A DNA stretch of 22,774 nucleotides from JBPCPM01 sp050999155 (GTDB taxonomy: Bacteria > Actinomycetota > Thermoleophilia > Solirubrobacterales > 70-9), in NCBI GenBank assembly GCA_050999155.1, contig JBPCPM010000144.1:1-22774 (forward strand), in the 5' to 3' direction. How positions within the stretch are numbered: the stretch's first letter is position 1; each line of letters begins with the position of its first letter. Below, piece by piece: positions 14,548 through 22,027 of the stretch. The notes beneath the pieces were generated by a model. That model was given only the letters and a program-made list of their open reading frames with translations. It was not told the DNA's origin and did not search any database. The translations under genes and the position numbers were made by a program.

Positions 14548-16242
14548 ATGGACGGGAGATTTTCCAGACGGTCCCTGCTCGCGGCGGGCGCGGCAGCCGT
14601 GGTGGCACGCGCCGTGCCGCTCGACGACGTCCTGGCCGCGGGCCGCACCAGCGACTTCTCGCTGCCGATCTCGACCCGGACGCAGGCCGCAGCGCGTGCC
14701 GCCGGCGGGACCGTACGGACCGGCGTCCTCGACGCGCCCCGCAGCTTCGAGCTGCTGGGCCTCACCTGGTCGGGACGCGGCGAGCCCGACGTGCAGCTGC
14801 GTGCCCGCCGGCGCGGTGGCCGCTGGAGCCGGTGGGTTGACGCTCCGGGCATCGGTGAGCACGCACCGGACGGCGAGCCGCCTCCCCGTGGCGTGCAACC
14901 CGTCTGGACGGGGCGCGCCGACCAGTTCCAGCTGCGGATGAGCCGCTCGGTCGGTGGGCTGCGCGCCCACTTCGTTGCCGGGACGCGCTCGGGCACCCGG
15001 GCATCGGCCGCCCAGGCGGTTCCCGAGGGCAGCGACCCCGTCCTGGGGCTCGAGCCCCCGGCCATCATCCCCCGCTCCGGCTGGGCGACCGGGAGCGTGG
15101 CCAGCCCGCGCAGCGCCCCCGCCTTCGGCCGGGTCGATCTGGGCTTCGTCCACCACACGGTCTCGGCCAACGTCTACCGGCCCGACGAGTCCGCCGGGAT
15201 CGTGCGCGGGATCGCCCACTACCACCGCAACGTCCTCGGATGGAACGACGTCGGCTACAACTTCCTCGTCGACCGCTACGGGCAGCTGTTCGAGGGCCGG
15301 GCCGGTGGCATCGACCAGGCCGTGATCGGCGCCCAGGCGCAGGGCTACAACGCCTTCTCGACCGGGATCTCGGTGATCGGGACCCACAGCTCGGTCGCCG
15401 CGAGCCCCGAGGTCATCGAGTCGGTAGCCGGTCTGCTGGCCTGGAAGCTCAGCCTGCACGGGGTCCCCGTCGAGGGGACGGTGACCGTGACCTCGGGCGG
15501 CGGTTCGATGAACCGCTACCCCAGCGGCAGGAAGGTTTCCCTCTCACGGATCAGTGGCCACCGCGACGGCGACTCGACCGCGTGCCCCGGCAACGCCCTG
15601 TACGCCCAGCTGCCCGAGATCCGCCGGCGCGCCGCCCAGATCGCGCCCAGCCTCTCGGGCCGGCTCACCGCGAGCCTCGAGACCCCCCGCACGAGCTTTC
15701 GAGAGGAGGCGGTCATCGCGGGCGCCCTGCGCCTCACAGACGGCCGTTCGCCGGCGGAGCGGCCCCTCGAGATCCAGTACCGGTCGAGTACGGGGTCCTG
15801 GCGGCGCCTGGCCTCAACGACCACCGGCGCCGACGGCAGCTTCCGGACCCCGATCCGCTCGGCCTACACACGCGACGTCCGGGCCCGCTTCCCCGGATTC
15901 CCAGGGGTCCCGGCGATCAGCTCGGCCCCGGTCGGCCTGCAGGTCCGCTCGACCGTGACCGCTCGGCTGGACAGCTCGCGCATCGGTCGCGGGCGCTCGG
16001 CCGTCATCAGGGGCGAGATGCGCCCACGGGTCAACCGCCGGATGACGGTCATCGTCGACCGCAGCAGCAAGGGCACCTACGTGCGGTCGGCGAAGGTCCG
16101 CGGGGCAATCCGCCGCGGCCGCTACTCGCAGAAGGTCAGGCTCACCAGGCCCGGCCTGTACCGGCTAACCGTGCGCACCCATTCGGACAAGCGCAACGTC
16201 GCTGCCCGGTCGGAGTCCGTGTACGTCCGCGTCGACCGCTGA
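14548..16242 (+). CDS. Tat-exported N-acetylmuramoyl-L-alanine amidase (PGRP/Amidase_2)
   Basis: 564 aa. MDGRFSRRSLLAAGAAAVVA is a Tat signal (SRRSLL then a hydrophobic stretch), which is why ATG 14548 is preferred over GTG 14533 or 14545. Residues about 60-150 form an N-terminal region with the FELLGLTWSG and RGGRWSRWV pattern seen in actinobacterial PGRP proteins. Residues 170-365 are the amidase: zinc ligands in GFVHHTV (202-203) and in SGHRDGDSTACPG (H338, C346), with GYNFLVDRYGQLFEGRAGG and AFSTGISVIGTH typical of the fold. It would cleave the lactam bond between MurNAc and L-Ala outside the cell. Residues 370-564 look like two beta-sandwich repeats, possibly wall-binding. It lies 84 bp after the acyltransferase gene. 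Confidence 0.92.
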   Translation: MDGRFSRRSLLAAGAAAVVARAVPLDDVLAAGRTSDFSLPISTRTQAAARAAGGTVRTGVLDAPRSFELLGLTWSGRGEPDVQLRARRRGGRWSRWVDAPGIGEHAPDGEPPPRGVQPVWTGRADQFQLRMSRSVGGLRAHFVAGTRSGTRASAAQAVPEGSDPVLGLEPPAIIPRSGWATGSVASPRSAPAFGRVDLGFVHHTVSANVYRPDESAGIVRGIAHYHRNVLGWNDVGYNFLVDRYGQLFEGRAGGIDQAVIGAQAQGYNAFSTGISVIGTHSSVAASPEVIESVAGLLAWKLSLHGVPVEGTVTVTSGGGSMNRYPSGRKVSLSRISGHRDGDSTACPGNALYAQLPEIRRRAAQIAPSLSGRLTASLETPRTSFREEAVIAGALRLTDGRSPAERPLEIQYRSSTGSWRRLASTTTGADGSFRTPIRSAYTRDVRARFPGFPGVPAISSAPVGLQVRSTVTARLDSSRIGRGRSAVIRGEMRPRVNRRMTVIVDRSSKGTYVRSAKVRGAIRRGRYSQKVRLTRPGLYRLTVRTHSDKRNVAARSESVYVRVDR

Positions 16243-16259
16243 GCGCGGCGACCTGCCGC

Positions 16260-16289
16260 TTGTCGGGGGGGCCTGCCCGGCCGTAGGGT
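16260..16289 (+). promoter_or_regulatory. Promoter TTGTCG-N18-TAGGGT
   Basis: The -35 hexamer TTGTCG (16260-16265) and -10 hexamer TAGGGT (16284-16289) are 18 bp apart, 9 nt before GTG 16299. This decides the start: GTG 16299 over the alternative TTG 16311. Confidence 0.55.
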
Positions 16290-16298
16290 GCGCAGAGG

Positions 16299-17510
16299 GT
16301 GCCCTGCGTATTGGCCATTTCCGAAGTCATCAAGGTCGGCGCCATCCCGCTGATCGCGGCGCTCGTGGGCTACGCCACCAACTGGCTTGCCGTGCGGATG
16401 ATGTTCCGGCCCATGCAGCCCCGGGGCATCGGCCCGTTCAAATGGCAGGGGGTGATCCCCGCCAAGGCGGCCAAGATGGGCAGCATCTCCGTCGACACCG
16501 GCCTGGCCAAGCTCGGCGACATGGAGGAGTTCTACGCGGAGCTCGATCCCGAGCGGATCGCCGAGCACATCGTCGCCCACTCCCGGCAGGACATCCGGGA
16601 GCTGACCGAGCAGACGATCCGCCGAGAGCATCCGTCGCTGTGGGGGGACCTCGGCCCCGAGCTGCGCGAGGAGGTCCACACCCGGGTCCAGTCCCAGCTC
16701 CCGGAGATCATGCACGACATCACGGCCGCGATCGGGGAGCACATCGACCAGCTGATGGACCTCAAGCTGATGGTGGTCCGCCACATGGGCGAGAATCCGA
16801 TCCTGTGCAACCGGATCTTCTCCGACGTCGGTGAGCGGGAGTTCCGCTTCATCGTCTACTCCGGCGGCGCCTTCGGCTTCGTCCTCGGCCTGGTCCAGAT
16901 GGGGGCGTACATCGCCTTCCCGTTCTTCTGGATCCTTCCCGTGTTCGGGGCCTTCGTCGGCTACGCGACCAACTGGCTGGCCCTGAACATCATCTTCCGC
17001 CCCGTACGGCCGCGCAAGGTGGGGCCGTTCACGATCCAGGGGCTGTTCCTGCGCCGCCAGGACGAGGTCGCCGAGACCTACGCCTCGATCATCACCGACG
17101 ACGTGCTGACAATGCGACACCTCGCGCAGGAACTGATGCACGGGCCCAAGAACGACCGCACGCGCGAGCTGATGCGCTCCCGGCTGCGCCCGTCCATCGA
17201 CGAGGCCCTCGGCCAGGTGCAGCCGGCCGTGAGGCTGGCCGTGGGCAGCCGCGAGTACGACGCCGTCCGCGACGAGCTGGCCGTCGCGGCGGTCGAGCCG
17301 GCCGAGGACGCCCTCACCGACCCGGAGTTCAACGAGGAACGCTCGGCCGTCCTGCGGGGGCTGATGGCCAAACGGATGGCCGCCCTGCCGGCGACCGACT
17401 TCGCTGAGCTCCTGCGATCGGCCTTCGAGGAGGACGAGTGGCAGCTGATCGCCGTCGGCAGCGTGCTGGGCCTGTTCGCCGGGATCCTGCAGATCGCGAC
17501 GGTCTTCTGA
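16299..17510 (+). CDS. DUF445-family membrane protein with internal duplication
   Basis: 403 aa. Transmembrane helices are at about 8-30, 185-225 (two) and 382-403. The motif VGYATNWLAVRMMFRP (23-38) and its continuation to GPFKWQGVIP recur at 220-250 as VGYATNWLALNIIFRP and GPFTIQGLF, so the protein has two copies of the YATNWLA-FRP-GPF-QG unit. DUF445 proteins (B. subtilis YheB type) are membrane proteins of unclear function. The region between the copies (60-180) is a long amphipathic helical domain, likely on one face of the membrane. The stop overlaps the next ATG by one base (TGATG), so expression is coupled to the Abi-alpha-like gene. Confidence 0.88.
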   Translation: MPCVLAISEVIKVGAIPLIAALVGYATNWLAVRMMFRPMQPRGIGPFKWQGVIPAKAAKMGSISVDTGLAKLGDMEEFYAELDPERIAEHIVAHSRQDIRELTEQTIRREHPSLWGDLGPELREEVHTRVQSQLPEIMHDITAAIGEHIDQLMDLKLMVVRHMGENPILCNRIFSDVGEREFRFIVYSGGAFGFVLGLVQMGAYIAFPFFWILPVFGAFVGYATNWLALNIIFRPVRPRKVGPFTIQGLFLRRQDEVAETYASIITDDVLTMRHLAQELMHGPKNDRTRELMRSRLRPSIDEALGQVQPAVRLAVGSREYDAVRDELAVAAVEPAEDALTDPEFNEERSAVLRGLMAKRMAALPATDFAELLRSAFEEDEWQLIAVGSVLGLFAGILQIATVF

Positions 17511-18358
17511 TGGCCGACGACAGCCACCCCCGGCCTCGCAGCCGGCTCGGCATGGCCACGGGGATCGCCCGCCTGACCGTCACCCAGTCGGTGCGCACCA
17601 GCCTGCGGGCCGCCGAATGGGGCGCAGGGTCGGCCGATGCCGCGCGGCGCCGGCTGTGGCAGGCGGTCCGCGACGGCGAACCCCCCGACCAGCTGCTGTC
17701 CGAGCTCACCGACGATGTCCTGGCGGTCCTGCGCGAGCTGATCGGCGTGGCCGAGCTCGAAGACCGCGTCCACCGCCTGTCGCCCCGTCCCGGAGACGAG
17801 GCACCACAGGGGACCGACCCCGAGAAGCCGACCACCGCCCGGATCCTGCGTGACCGGGGAGAGGAGCTCCTGCGCCACTCCAGCCGCCTCGGCGACGCGG
17901 AAGCCCCCCACCCCGCATTCGCCTTGATCCTGGAGCAGCTCGCCCCCGACGAGGCACGGATCCTGCGCCTGCTCGAGCTCGAGGGTCCGCAGCCGATCGT
18001 CGACGTCCTCGAGACGACCGCGTTCGGCCACGAGCGGCGCGAGGCCGCGCTGCGCGTCTCCCTGGTCGCCGAGCAGGCGGGGTGCCGCCACGTCGAGCTG
18101 TGCGACGCCTACCTCGACAACCTCGAGCGGCTCGGGGTGATCCGCATCCCTCACGATCCGCTGGAAGACGAGACCCTCTACGAGGTGCTCGAGGCCCAGC
18201 CGCGGGTCAGCGACCTTACCTCCAGCGGACCGAGCCTCAAGACCTCGGTCCGTCGCTCGCGGCTGGAGCTCAGCGACCTCGGGACCGCGTTCTGCGCGAT
18301 GTGCTTTCCCACCGACGACAGCACCGGCATCGGCGACTCGGCTGACGCCGAAAGCTGA
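17510..18358 (+). CDS. Abi-alpha (DUF4393)-like protein
   Basis: 282 aa from ATG 17510. Residues 1-85 are helical and basic, with no clear membrane segment. Residues 108-265 match my memory of the Abi-alpha/DUF4393 pattern: EAPHPAFALILEQLAPDEAR (131-150), ILRLLELEGPQPIVDV, YLDNLERLGVIRIP (201-214) and a C-terminal LSDLGTAFCAMCFP. Pfam named the family for abortive infection; its activity in actinobacteria is not established and most members are not in defence islands. Start and stop are shared with the DUF445 gene (TGATG), implying a common task at the membrane. It ends 70 bp before the convergent M28 gene. Confidence 0.78.
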   Translation: MADDSHPRPRSRLGMATGIARLTVTQSVRTSLRAAEWGAGSADAARRRLWQAVRDGEPPDQLLSELTDDVLAVLRELIGVAELEDRVHRLSPRPGDEAPQGTDPEKPTTARILRDRGEELLRHSSRLGDAEAPHPAFALILEQLAPDEARILRLLELEGPQPIVDVLETTAFGHERREAALRVSLVAEQAGCRHVELCDAYLDNLERLGVIRIPHDPLEDETLYEVLEAQPRVSDLTSSGPSLKTSVRRSRLELSDLGTAFCAMCFPTDDSTGIGDSADAES

Positions 18359-18375
18359 GCCTCGGCCGCCGCCCG

Positions 18376-18422
18376 GCGTCCCTGAGATCGAACACCCCTG
18401 CCGTGCCGAAAGTCAGGGACGC
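18376..18422. terminator. Long-loop hairpin between convergent genes
   Basis: Arms GCGTCCCTGA (18376-18385) and TCAGGGACGC (18413-18422) pair perfectly around a 27-nt loop. It lies between two convergent genes, so it may terminate both. The loop ends with CCGTGCCGA, which is also found just before and into the right arm of the 5231-5280 unit. Confidence 0.5.
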
Positions 18423-18428
18423 TGCTCG

Positions 18429-19382
18429 CTAGCCGAGGTCGCGGGCGATCCTCCGTAGACCACGCAGCACGGCCTCGCCGACCATGTCCAGGCTCGACTG
18501 GCAGACCTTGTCCGGCGTGTCGGCGGTGGTGTGCCAGAAGCGGCCGGGAGAGCTCTGCGATCCGTAGGTGAAGTCGATCAGGTCCACAGCCGGGATCCCG
18601 GCGCGCAGGAAGGGGATGTGATCGTCGAGCACCGCCCCCCGGGCGCCAGTGAACGGCGCACCCTCGAAGGCGCCGTACAGGCCGCGATCGGAGTTCGACT
18701 CCCGCGGGATATGCAGCGAGCAGTCGCCCACCATGTCGAGCAGGACCATGGCCCGGATCGATCGCAGGGGCGGCGAGCCTCCGCGGCGTCGGGACCGCGC
18801 GGCCAGTGCCACGTAGCGGCGGCTCCCACGCATCCCGTCGACGGAAAACGGCCGTGGGTGCCTGGCCTCCTCGGCGTCGAAGAGCACGATCCGGATGGCC
18901 GGGCCCTCGACCCGCCGAGGAAGCGCGCGGGCGATGGCCAGCACGACCGCGACGCCGGAGGCGCCGTCGTTGGCCCCGACGAACCCGTCCTCGCGAAGCG
19001 TGTCGTGGTGGGCGCCGAGCACGATCGTGCCCGGGCGTGTCCCGGGGACGTGGGCGACCACGTTGCGGCGCCCGGTCTGGGTGCGCACGGCACGGGCGCC
19101 GGCTCCGCGCAGGCGCCGGGCGATCCACCGCGCCTGCACCCGGTTGGCCGCTGAGCCCGCCGGCCTGGGGCCGAAGCGGACCTGGCCCAGCAGGTACTCA
19201 CAGGCCAGCCCGGAGTCGAAATCGCCCGACCGGTCTTCGGCGGGCCGGCAGCCGCCCTCGCCGGGGCCAGCGGCCCCTGCGGGGCCCGCGCCCACGAGCA
19301 GCGCCGTGACGGCCAGCACGCTCGCGAGCCCCAGGTTCGCCCGGCGTGCTCCGGGGAGAGGTAGGCGCGACTCACCGCTCAT
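18429..19382 (-). CDS. Secreted M28-family metallopeptidase, glutaminyl-cyclase-like
   Basis: 317 aa from ATG 19382. Residues 14-40 form a signal peptide ending near AGPAGAAG. The M28 zinc site is GAHHDT (H125, D127), GANDGASG (D139), FDAEEA (E171, E172), LLDMVGD (D216) and LDDHIPF (H255). The last third, DDHIPFLRAGIPAVDLID followed by RFWHTTADTPDKV, resembles glutaminyl-peptide cyclotransferases (single-zinc M28 relatives), as does FDAEEA followed by RGSRRYVALA. It could act as an aminopeptidase or convert N-terminal Gln to pyroGlu on secreted proteins; sequence alone cannot decide. It starts 11 bp inside the end of the upstream propeller-like gene, so the two are coupled. Confidence 0.9.
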   Translation of the reverse strand: MSGESRLPLPGARRANLGLASVLAVTALLVGAGPAGAAGPGEGGCRPAEDRSGDFDSGLACEYLLGQVRFGPRPAGSAANRVQARWIARRLRGAGARAVRTQTGRRNVVAHVPGTRPGTIVLGAHHDTLREDGFVGANDGASGVAVVLAIARALPRRVEGPAIRIVLFDAEEARHPRPFSVDGMRGSRRYVALAARSRRRGGSPPLRSIRAMVLLDMVGDCSLHIPRESNSDRGLYGAFEGAPFTGARGAVLDDHIPFLRAGIPAVDLIDFTYGSQSSPGRFWHTTADTPDKVCQSSLDMVGEAVLRGLRRIARDLG

Positions 19383-20352
19383 GGTCACCGTCGAGCGGCA
19401 TCGTGGCCGACAGCAGCGGCGACCCGTGATCGGGATCGTCCTGGTCGCAGACGAACAGCAGGTCGAGCACCCCCGTGTCGAGGGTGGCGTGTACGCCCTC
19501 GACCTTCCAGCGGCGGTCGATCGTCCGTAGGCGGCGGACGGTGCCGTCGGGCTCGATGGTGCCCACGACCGAGCCCTCGATCTCGTCCTCGCCGTCTGCG
19601 ACCTCGTCGCGCTCGGCCGAGGCGGTGAAGACGAGCTCGCCGGTGGGCAGGGCAGCCCCGTCGGAGAAGCACAGCGGGACGCCGTTGAGATCCCCGAGGT
19701 CGTAGGTCCGCAGGTCGGCCAGCTCGTGGGCGTCGATCTCCAGGTCCGAGTGCAGCGACCGCTCGACCTCACGCAGCGACAGCTCGGCCACGGCGTTGGG
19801 CCCACCACGGTTGCCGCGCTGCAGCAGCCACAGCCTGTCGCCCACCACGGCGGCGCCCTCGATATTCAGCCCGTCGATCTCGGAGCGCAGCAGCGTGTAG
19901 ACGGGGTTGAGGTCGATCTCCATCGGCTCCCCACGCAGCGAACCGTCGCGGTCGAACGACCACGCGAACCCGCGGTCCCGCGCCCGGCCGGAGTCGTCGG
20001 AACCGGAGCCGATTCCGAGGATCAAGCCGTGAGGGTGTCCCGGGAACGGCGGCATCACGCCGATCGCCTCGAGGTCGGGCTTTTCGCCCTTGCGCTCGTC
20101 CTCGTCGGTGGGCAGCTCCCCCGTCAGGGCCTTGCGCAGGGTGCCCGGCTCCTCGCTGGATAGCCGGAAGGCCGACAGGTGCAGCATGTCGTCGCCGACC
20201 GCGTACACCCAGTCGCCGCGCTTGGCGATCCCGCTCGCCTCGGCCACATGGGCGGGCCGGTCCGGGTGGTCGGGCTCGACGACGTCGAGCTCGCGCAACT
20301 GCGTCAGCTCGAGCGGCGGCAGATCCTCCGGCTGGGCCTCATACGACGACAC
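19372..20352 (-). CDS. Beta-propeller-like protein (DUF6929-like)
   Basis: 326 aa from GTG 20352. It has no signal peptide. Segments LEAIGVMPPFPGHPHGLILGIGSG, GLNIEGAAVVGDRLWLLQRGN, NAVAELSL and WKVEGVHATLDTG are short beta-blade style repeats; the pattern resembles proteins listed as DUF6929 or esterase-like-phytase propellers, and that label is tentative. Many Asp and Glu residues suggest a soluble acidic protein. The start is set by a -10 hexamer 6 nt upstream, because the longer in-frame ORF upstream is Arg/Pro noise. Its end overlaps the M28 gene start. Substrate and function are unknown. Confidence 0.8.
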   Translation of the reverse strand: MSSYEAQPEDLPPLELTQLRELDVVEPDHPDRPAHVAEASGIAKRGDWVYAVGDDMLHLSAFRLSSEEPGTLRKALTGELPTDEDERKGEKPDLEAIGVMPPFPGHPHGLILGIGSGSDDSGRARDRGFAWSFDRDGSLRGEPMEIDLNPVYTLLRSEIDGLNIEGAAVVGDRLWLLQRGNRGGPNAVAELSLREVERSLHSDLEIDAHELADLRTYDLGDLNGVPLCFSDGAALPTGELVFTASAERDEVADGEDEIEGSVVGTIEPDGTVRRLRTIDRRWKVEGVHATLDTGVLDLLFVCDQDDPDHGSPLLSATMPLDGDHER

Positions 20353-20358
20353 GCCCCG

Positions 20359-20364
20359 ACGATA
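20359..20364 (-). promoter_or_regulatory. -10 hexamer TATCGT for the propeller-like gene
   Basis: On the minus strand TATCGT lies exactly 6 nt before GTG 20352, predicting a leaderless mRNA. No -35 seen. Confidence 0.45.
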
Positions 20365-20405
20365 TCGCGACCCCGCCGGGGGACCCTCCCTCGCTCTTGC
20401 CGTCG

Positions 20406-20500
20406 GCTGGCCAGGCCGAACCGGCGTTCGAGCGGGGGGCCTGGGCCTCACCTACGTCGCCCTCGACTGGCCAGGCCGAACCGGCGTTCGGGCGGGGGGC
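20406..20500. repeat. 60-bp tandem direct repeat in an intergenic region
   Basis: A 35-bp stretch beginning CTGGCCAGGCCGAACCGGCG occurs at 20406-20440 and again at 20466-20500, exactly 60 bp later, with a single A/G difference. The 25 bp between are not conserved beyond short G-runs. It lies between the propeller-like gene start and the acyl-CoA dehydrogenase stop. No coding frame is convincing. Confidence 0.8.
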
Positions 20501-20574
20501 TGGGGCCGGGTGCCCCGGCAAGTCCGGCCCCCCCAACGGCACCGAGGTGGCGGACGGACGGAGTGCCCTCCGCC

Positions 20575-20595
20575 GCCGGGGCGCCCGGCCCCGGC
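20575..20595 (-). terminator. GC hairpin after the acyl-CoA dehydrogenase gene
   Basis: GCCGGGGC (20575-20582) and GCCCCGGC (20588-20595) pair perfectly around a 5-nt loop, 27 bp after the dehydrogenase stop on the minus strand. There is no T-tract. Confidence 0.45.
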
Positions 20596-20621
20596 CCCCC
20601 GCCCACCACACGCCCGCTCGC

Positions 20622-21794
20622 CTAGACCGAGGTGACAGCCTTCTCCTCGACCTGACGGCCCATCAACACTTCCTTGGCGATGACAAGCCGCTGGATCTGC
20701 GACGTGCCTTCGTAGAGCTGCATGATCTTGGCGTCACGCATCAGCTTCTCGACCGGGTACTCCTTGATGAAGCCGTACCCGCCGTAGACCTGCACGGCGT
20801 CGGTGGCGACCTCCATGGCGGAGTCGGCGGCAAAGCGCTTGGCGTGCGAGCAGGCCAGCGTGTTGCGCAACCCGCGGTCCAGCAGCGAGGCCGAGCTCCA
20901 GGTCAGCAGCCGGCCGGCCTCGATCTTGGTCGCCATGTCGGCGATCATGAAGGCGACCGCCTGGTGCATGGCGATGGGGACGCCGAACTGCACGCGCTCC
21001 TTGGAGTACTCGGCGGCGAACTCGAACGCGGCGCGGGCGATGCCGACGGCCATGGCGGCCACACCCGGGCGGGTGCGGTCCAGGGTCATCATCGCCAGCT
21101 TGAAGCCCTTGTTCTCCTCGCCGAGCAGGTGGTCGGCGGGGACCTCACACTCGTCGAAGGTGATCAGGGCGGTGTCGGAGGCGCGCTGTCCGAGCTTGTC
21201 CTCCTTTTTGTCCACGATCACGCCGGCCTCCTTGGGCACGACGAACGCGGAGATCCCGCGATGGCCCTTGTCGGCGTCGGTCTTGGCGTAGACGGTGTAC
21301 CAGTCGGCGTGTGAGCCGTTGGTGATGAAGCACTTGGAGCCGGAGATGACCCACTTGTCGCCCTTCTTGACGGCGCGCGTCTTCATCCCGCTCACGTCCG
21401 AGCCGGCGTCGGGCTCGGTGAGGCAGAACGAGGCCATCGCGGGCTCCTCGATGAGCTGGCCCAGGTACTTCTTCTTGACCTCTTCGGTACCGCCGAGGGC
21501 GACGGGGGCCGAGGCGAGGCCGTTGCAGGTCAGTGAGGTGGCGATCCCGGAGCAGCCCCAGCCGAGCTCCTCCTCGATCAGGCAGCCGGTCAGGTAGTCG
21601 AGACCCGGCCCCCCGTACTCCTCGGGGATGTGGGTGTTGAGCAGGCCGATCTCCCAGGCCTGCTTGAAGATGTCGTGCGGGAACGTGGAGTCCCGGTCGT
21701 ACTCCCAGGCAACGGGACGGATTTCCTTTTCGGCGAAGGTGTGCGCGAGCTCGCGCAGGTCCTTCTGCTCGTCGGTCAGCGTGAAGTCGACCAC
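20622..21794 (-). CDS. Acyl-CoA dehydrogenase (FAD, ACAD family)
   Basis: 390 aa. It would oxidise acyl-CoA to trans-2-enoyl-CoA in the first beta-oxidation step, passing electrons to ETF. The FAD/substrate signature ASFCLTEPDAGSDVSGM (121-137), SGSKCFITNG (151-160), ERVQFGVPIAMHQAV (266-280), QVYGGYGFIKEYPVEKLMRD (335-354) and MQLYEGTSQIQR with catalytic base E362 are all present, as in short/medium-chain ACADs. GTG 21794 is chosen because AAAGGAG lies 6 nt upstream, while the longer in-frame extension is unrelated to ACADs. This is one of the few canonical ribosome sites here. A palindrome upstream suggests TetR-type control. Chain length cannot be read from sequence. Confidence 0.95.
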   Translation of the reverse strand: MVDFTLTDEQKDLRELAHTFAEKEIRPVAWEYDRDSTFPHDIFKQAWEIGLLNTHIPEEYGGPGLDYLTGCLIEEELGWGCSGIATSLTCNGLASAPVALGGTEEVKKKYLGQLIEEPAMASFCLTEPDAGSDVSGMKTRAVKKGDKWVISGSKCFITNGSHADWYTVYAKTDADKGHRGISAFVVPKEAGVIVDKKEDKLGQRASDTALITFDECEVPADHLLGEENKGFKLAMMTLDRTRPGVAAMAVGIARAAFEFAAEYSKERVQFGVPIAMHQAVAFMIADMATKIEAGRLLTWSSASLLDRGLRNTLACSHAKRFAADSAMEVATDAVQVYGGYGFIKEYPVEKLMRDAKIMQLYEGTSQIQRLVIAKEVLMGRQVEEKAVTSV

Positions 21795-21800
21795 GACTGG

Positions 21801-21807
21801 CTCCTTT
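21801..21807 (-). promoter_or_regulatory. Shine-Dalgarno AAAGGAG of the acyl-CoA dehydrogenase gene
   Basis: AAAGGAG on the minus strand, 6 nt before GTG 21794. It decides the start codon and contrasts with the neighbouring genes that lack any ribosome site. Confidence 0.85.
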
Positions 21808-21869
21808 GTGTGAATGCGATCACGGCGGGGGTCGGTGCGCGCGAATTGCGGCTGCGACGCCGAATTTGA

Positions 21870-21885
21870 CGGGCCCTTGGGCCCG
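21870..21885. repeat. Hairpin CGGGCC-CTTG-GGCCCG
   Basis: A 6-bp perfect stem abutting the operator-like repeat at 21885-21900 in the dehydrogenase upstream region. It may be part of the 5' leader or of a composite operator. Confidence 0.35.
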
Positions 21886-21900
21886 ACTGATTGGTCAGTC
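21885..21900. promoter_or_regulatory. TetR-operator-like inverted repeat
   Basis: GACTGA-TTGG-TCAGTC is a perfect 6-bp inverted repeat 91-106 nt upstream of the dehydrogenase start. ACTGAC/GTCAGT half sites are typical of TetR-family repressors of fatty-acid genes. No TetR gene is in the window, so the regulator would be encoded elsewhere. Confidence 0.45.
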
Positions 21901-22015
21901 AACGGCAAGAGTAGCGACCCATGCGGACTCCCGCCACCCGCGCGCATCGAGCACCCCGCTTCCGGGCGGCGCGAGCCCGGTTCACCGACCCCGCCGGGCC
22001 CACCCTGGCCGTGGG

Positions 22016-22021
22016 TACCCT
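22016..22021 (+). promoter_or_regulatory. -10 hexamer TACCCT
   Basis: TACCCT lies exactly 6 nt before ATG 22028, predicting a leaderless mRNA. No -35 is evident. Confidence 0.4.
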
Positions 22022-22027
22022 GGCCCC

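Noticed and set aside
16299..18358. Possible complete phage-defence island
   Set aside because: Only the Abi-alpha-like name points to defence; there is no nuclease, toxin, helicase, integrase or other hallmark nearby.
20397..21314. Plus-strand 305-aa frame that includes the 60-bp repeat
   Set aside because: Mostly antisense to acyl-CoA dehydrogenase; the repeat is better read as intergenic.
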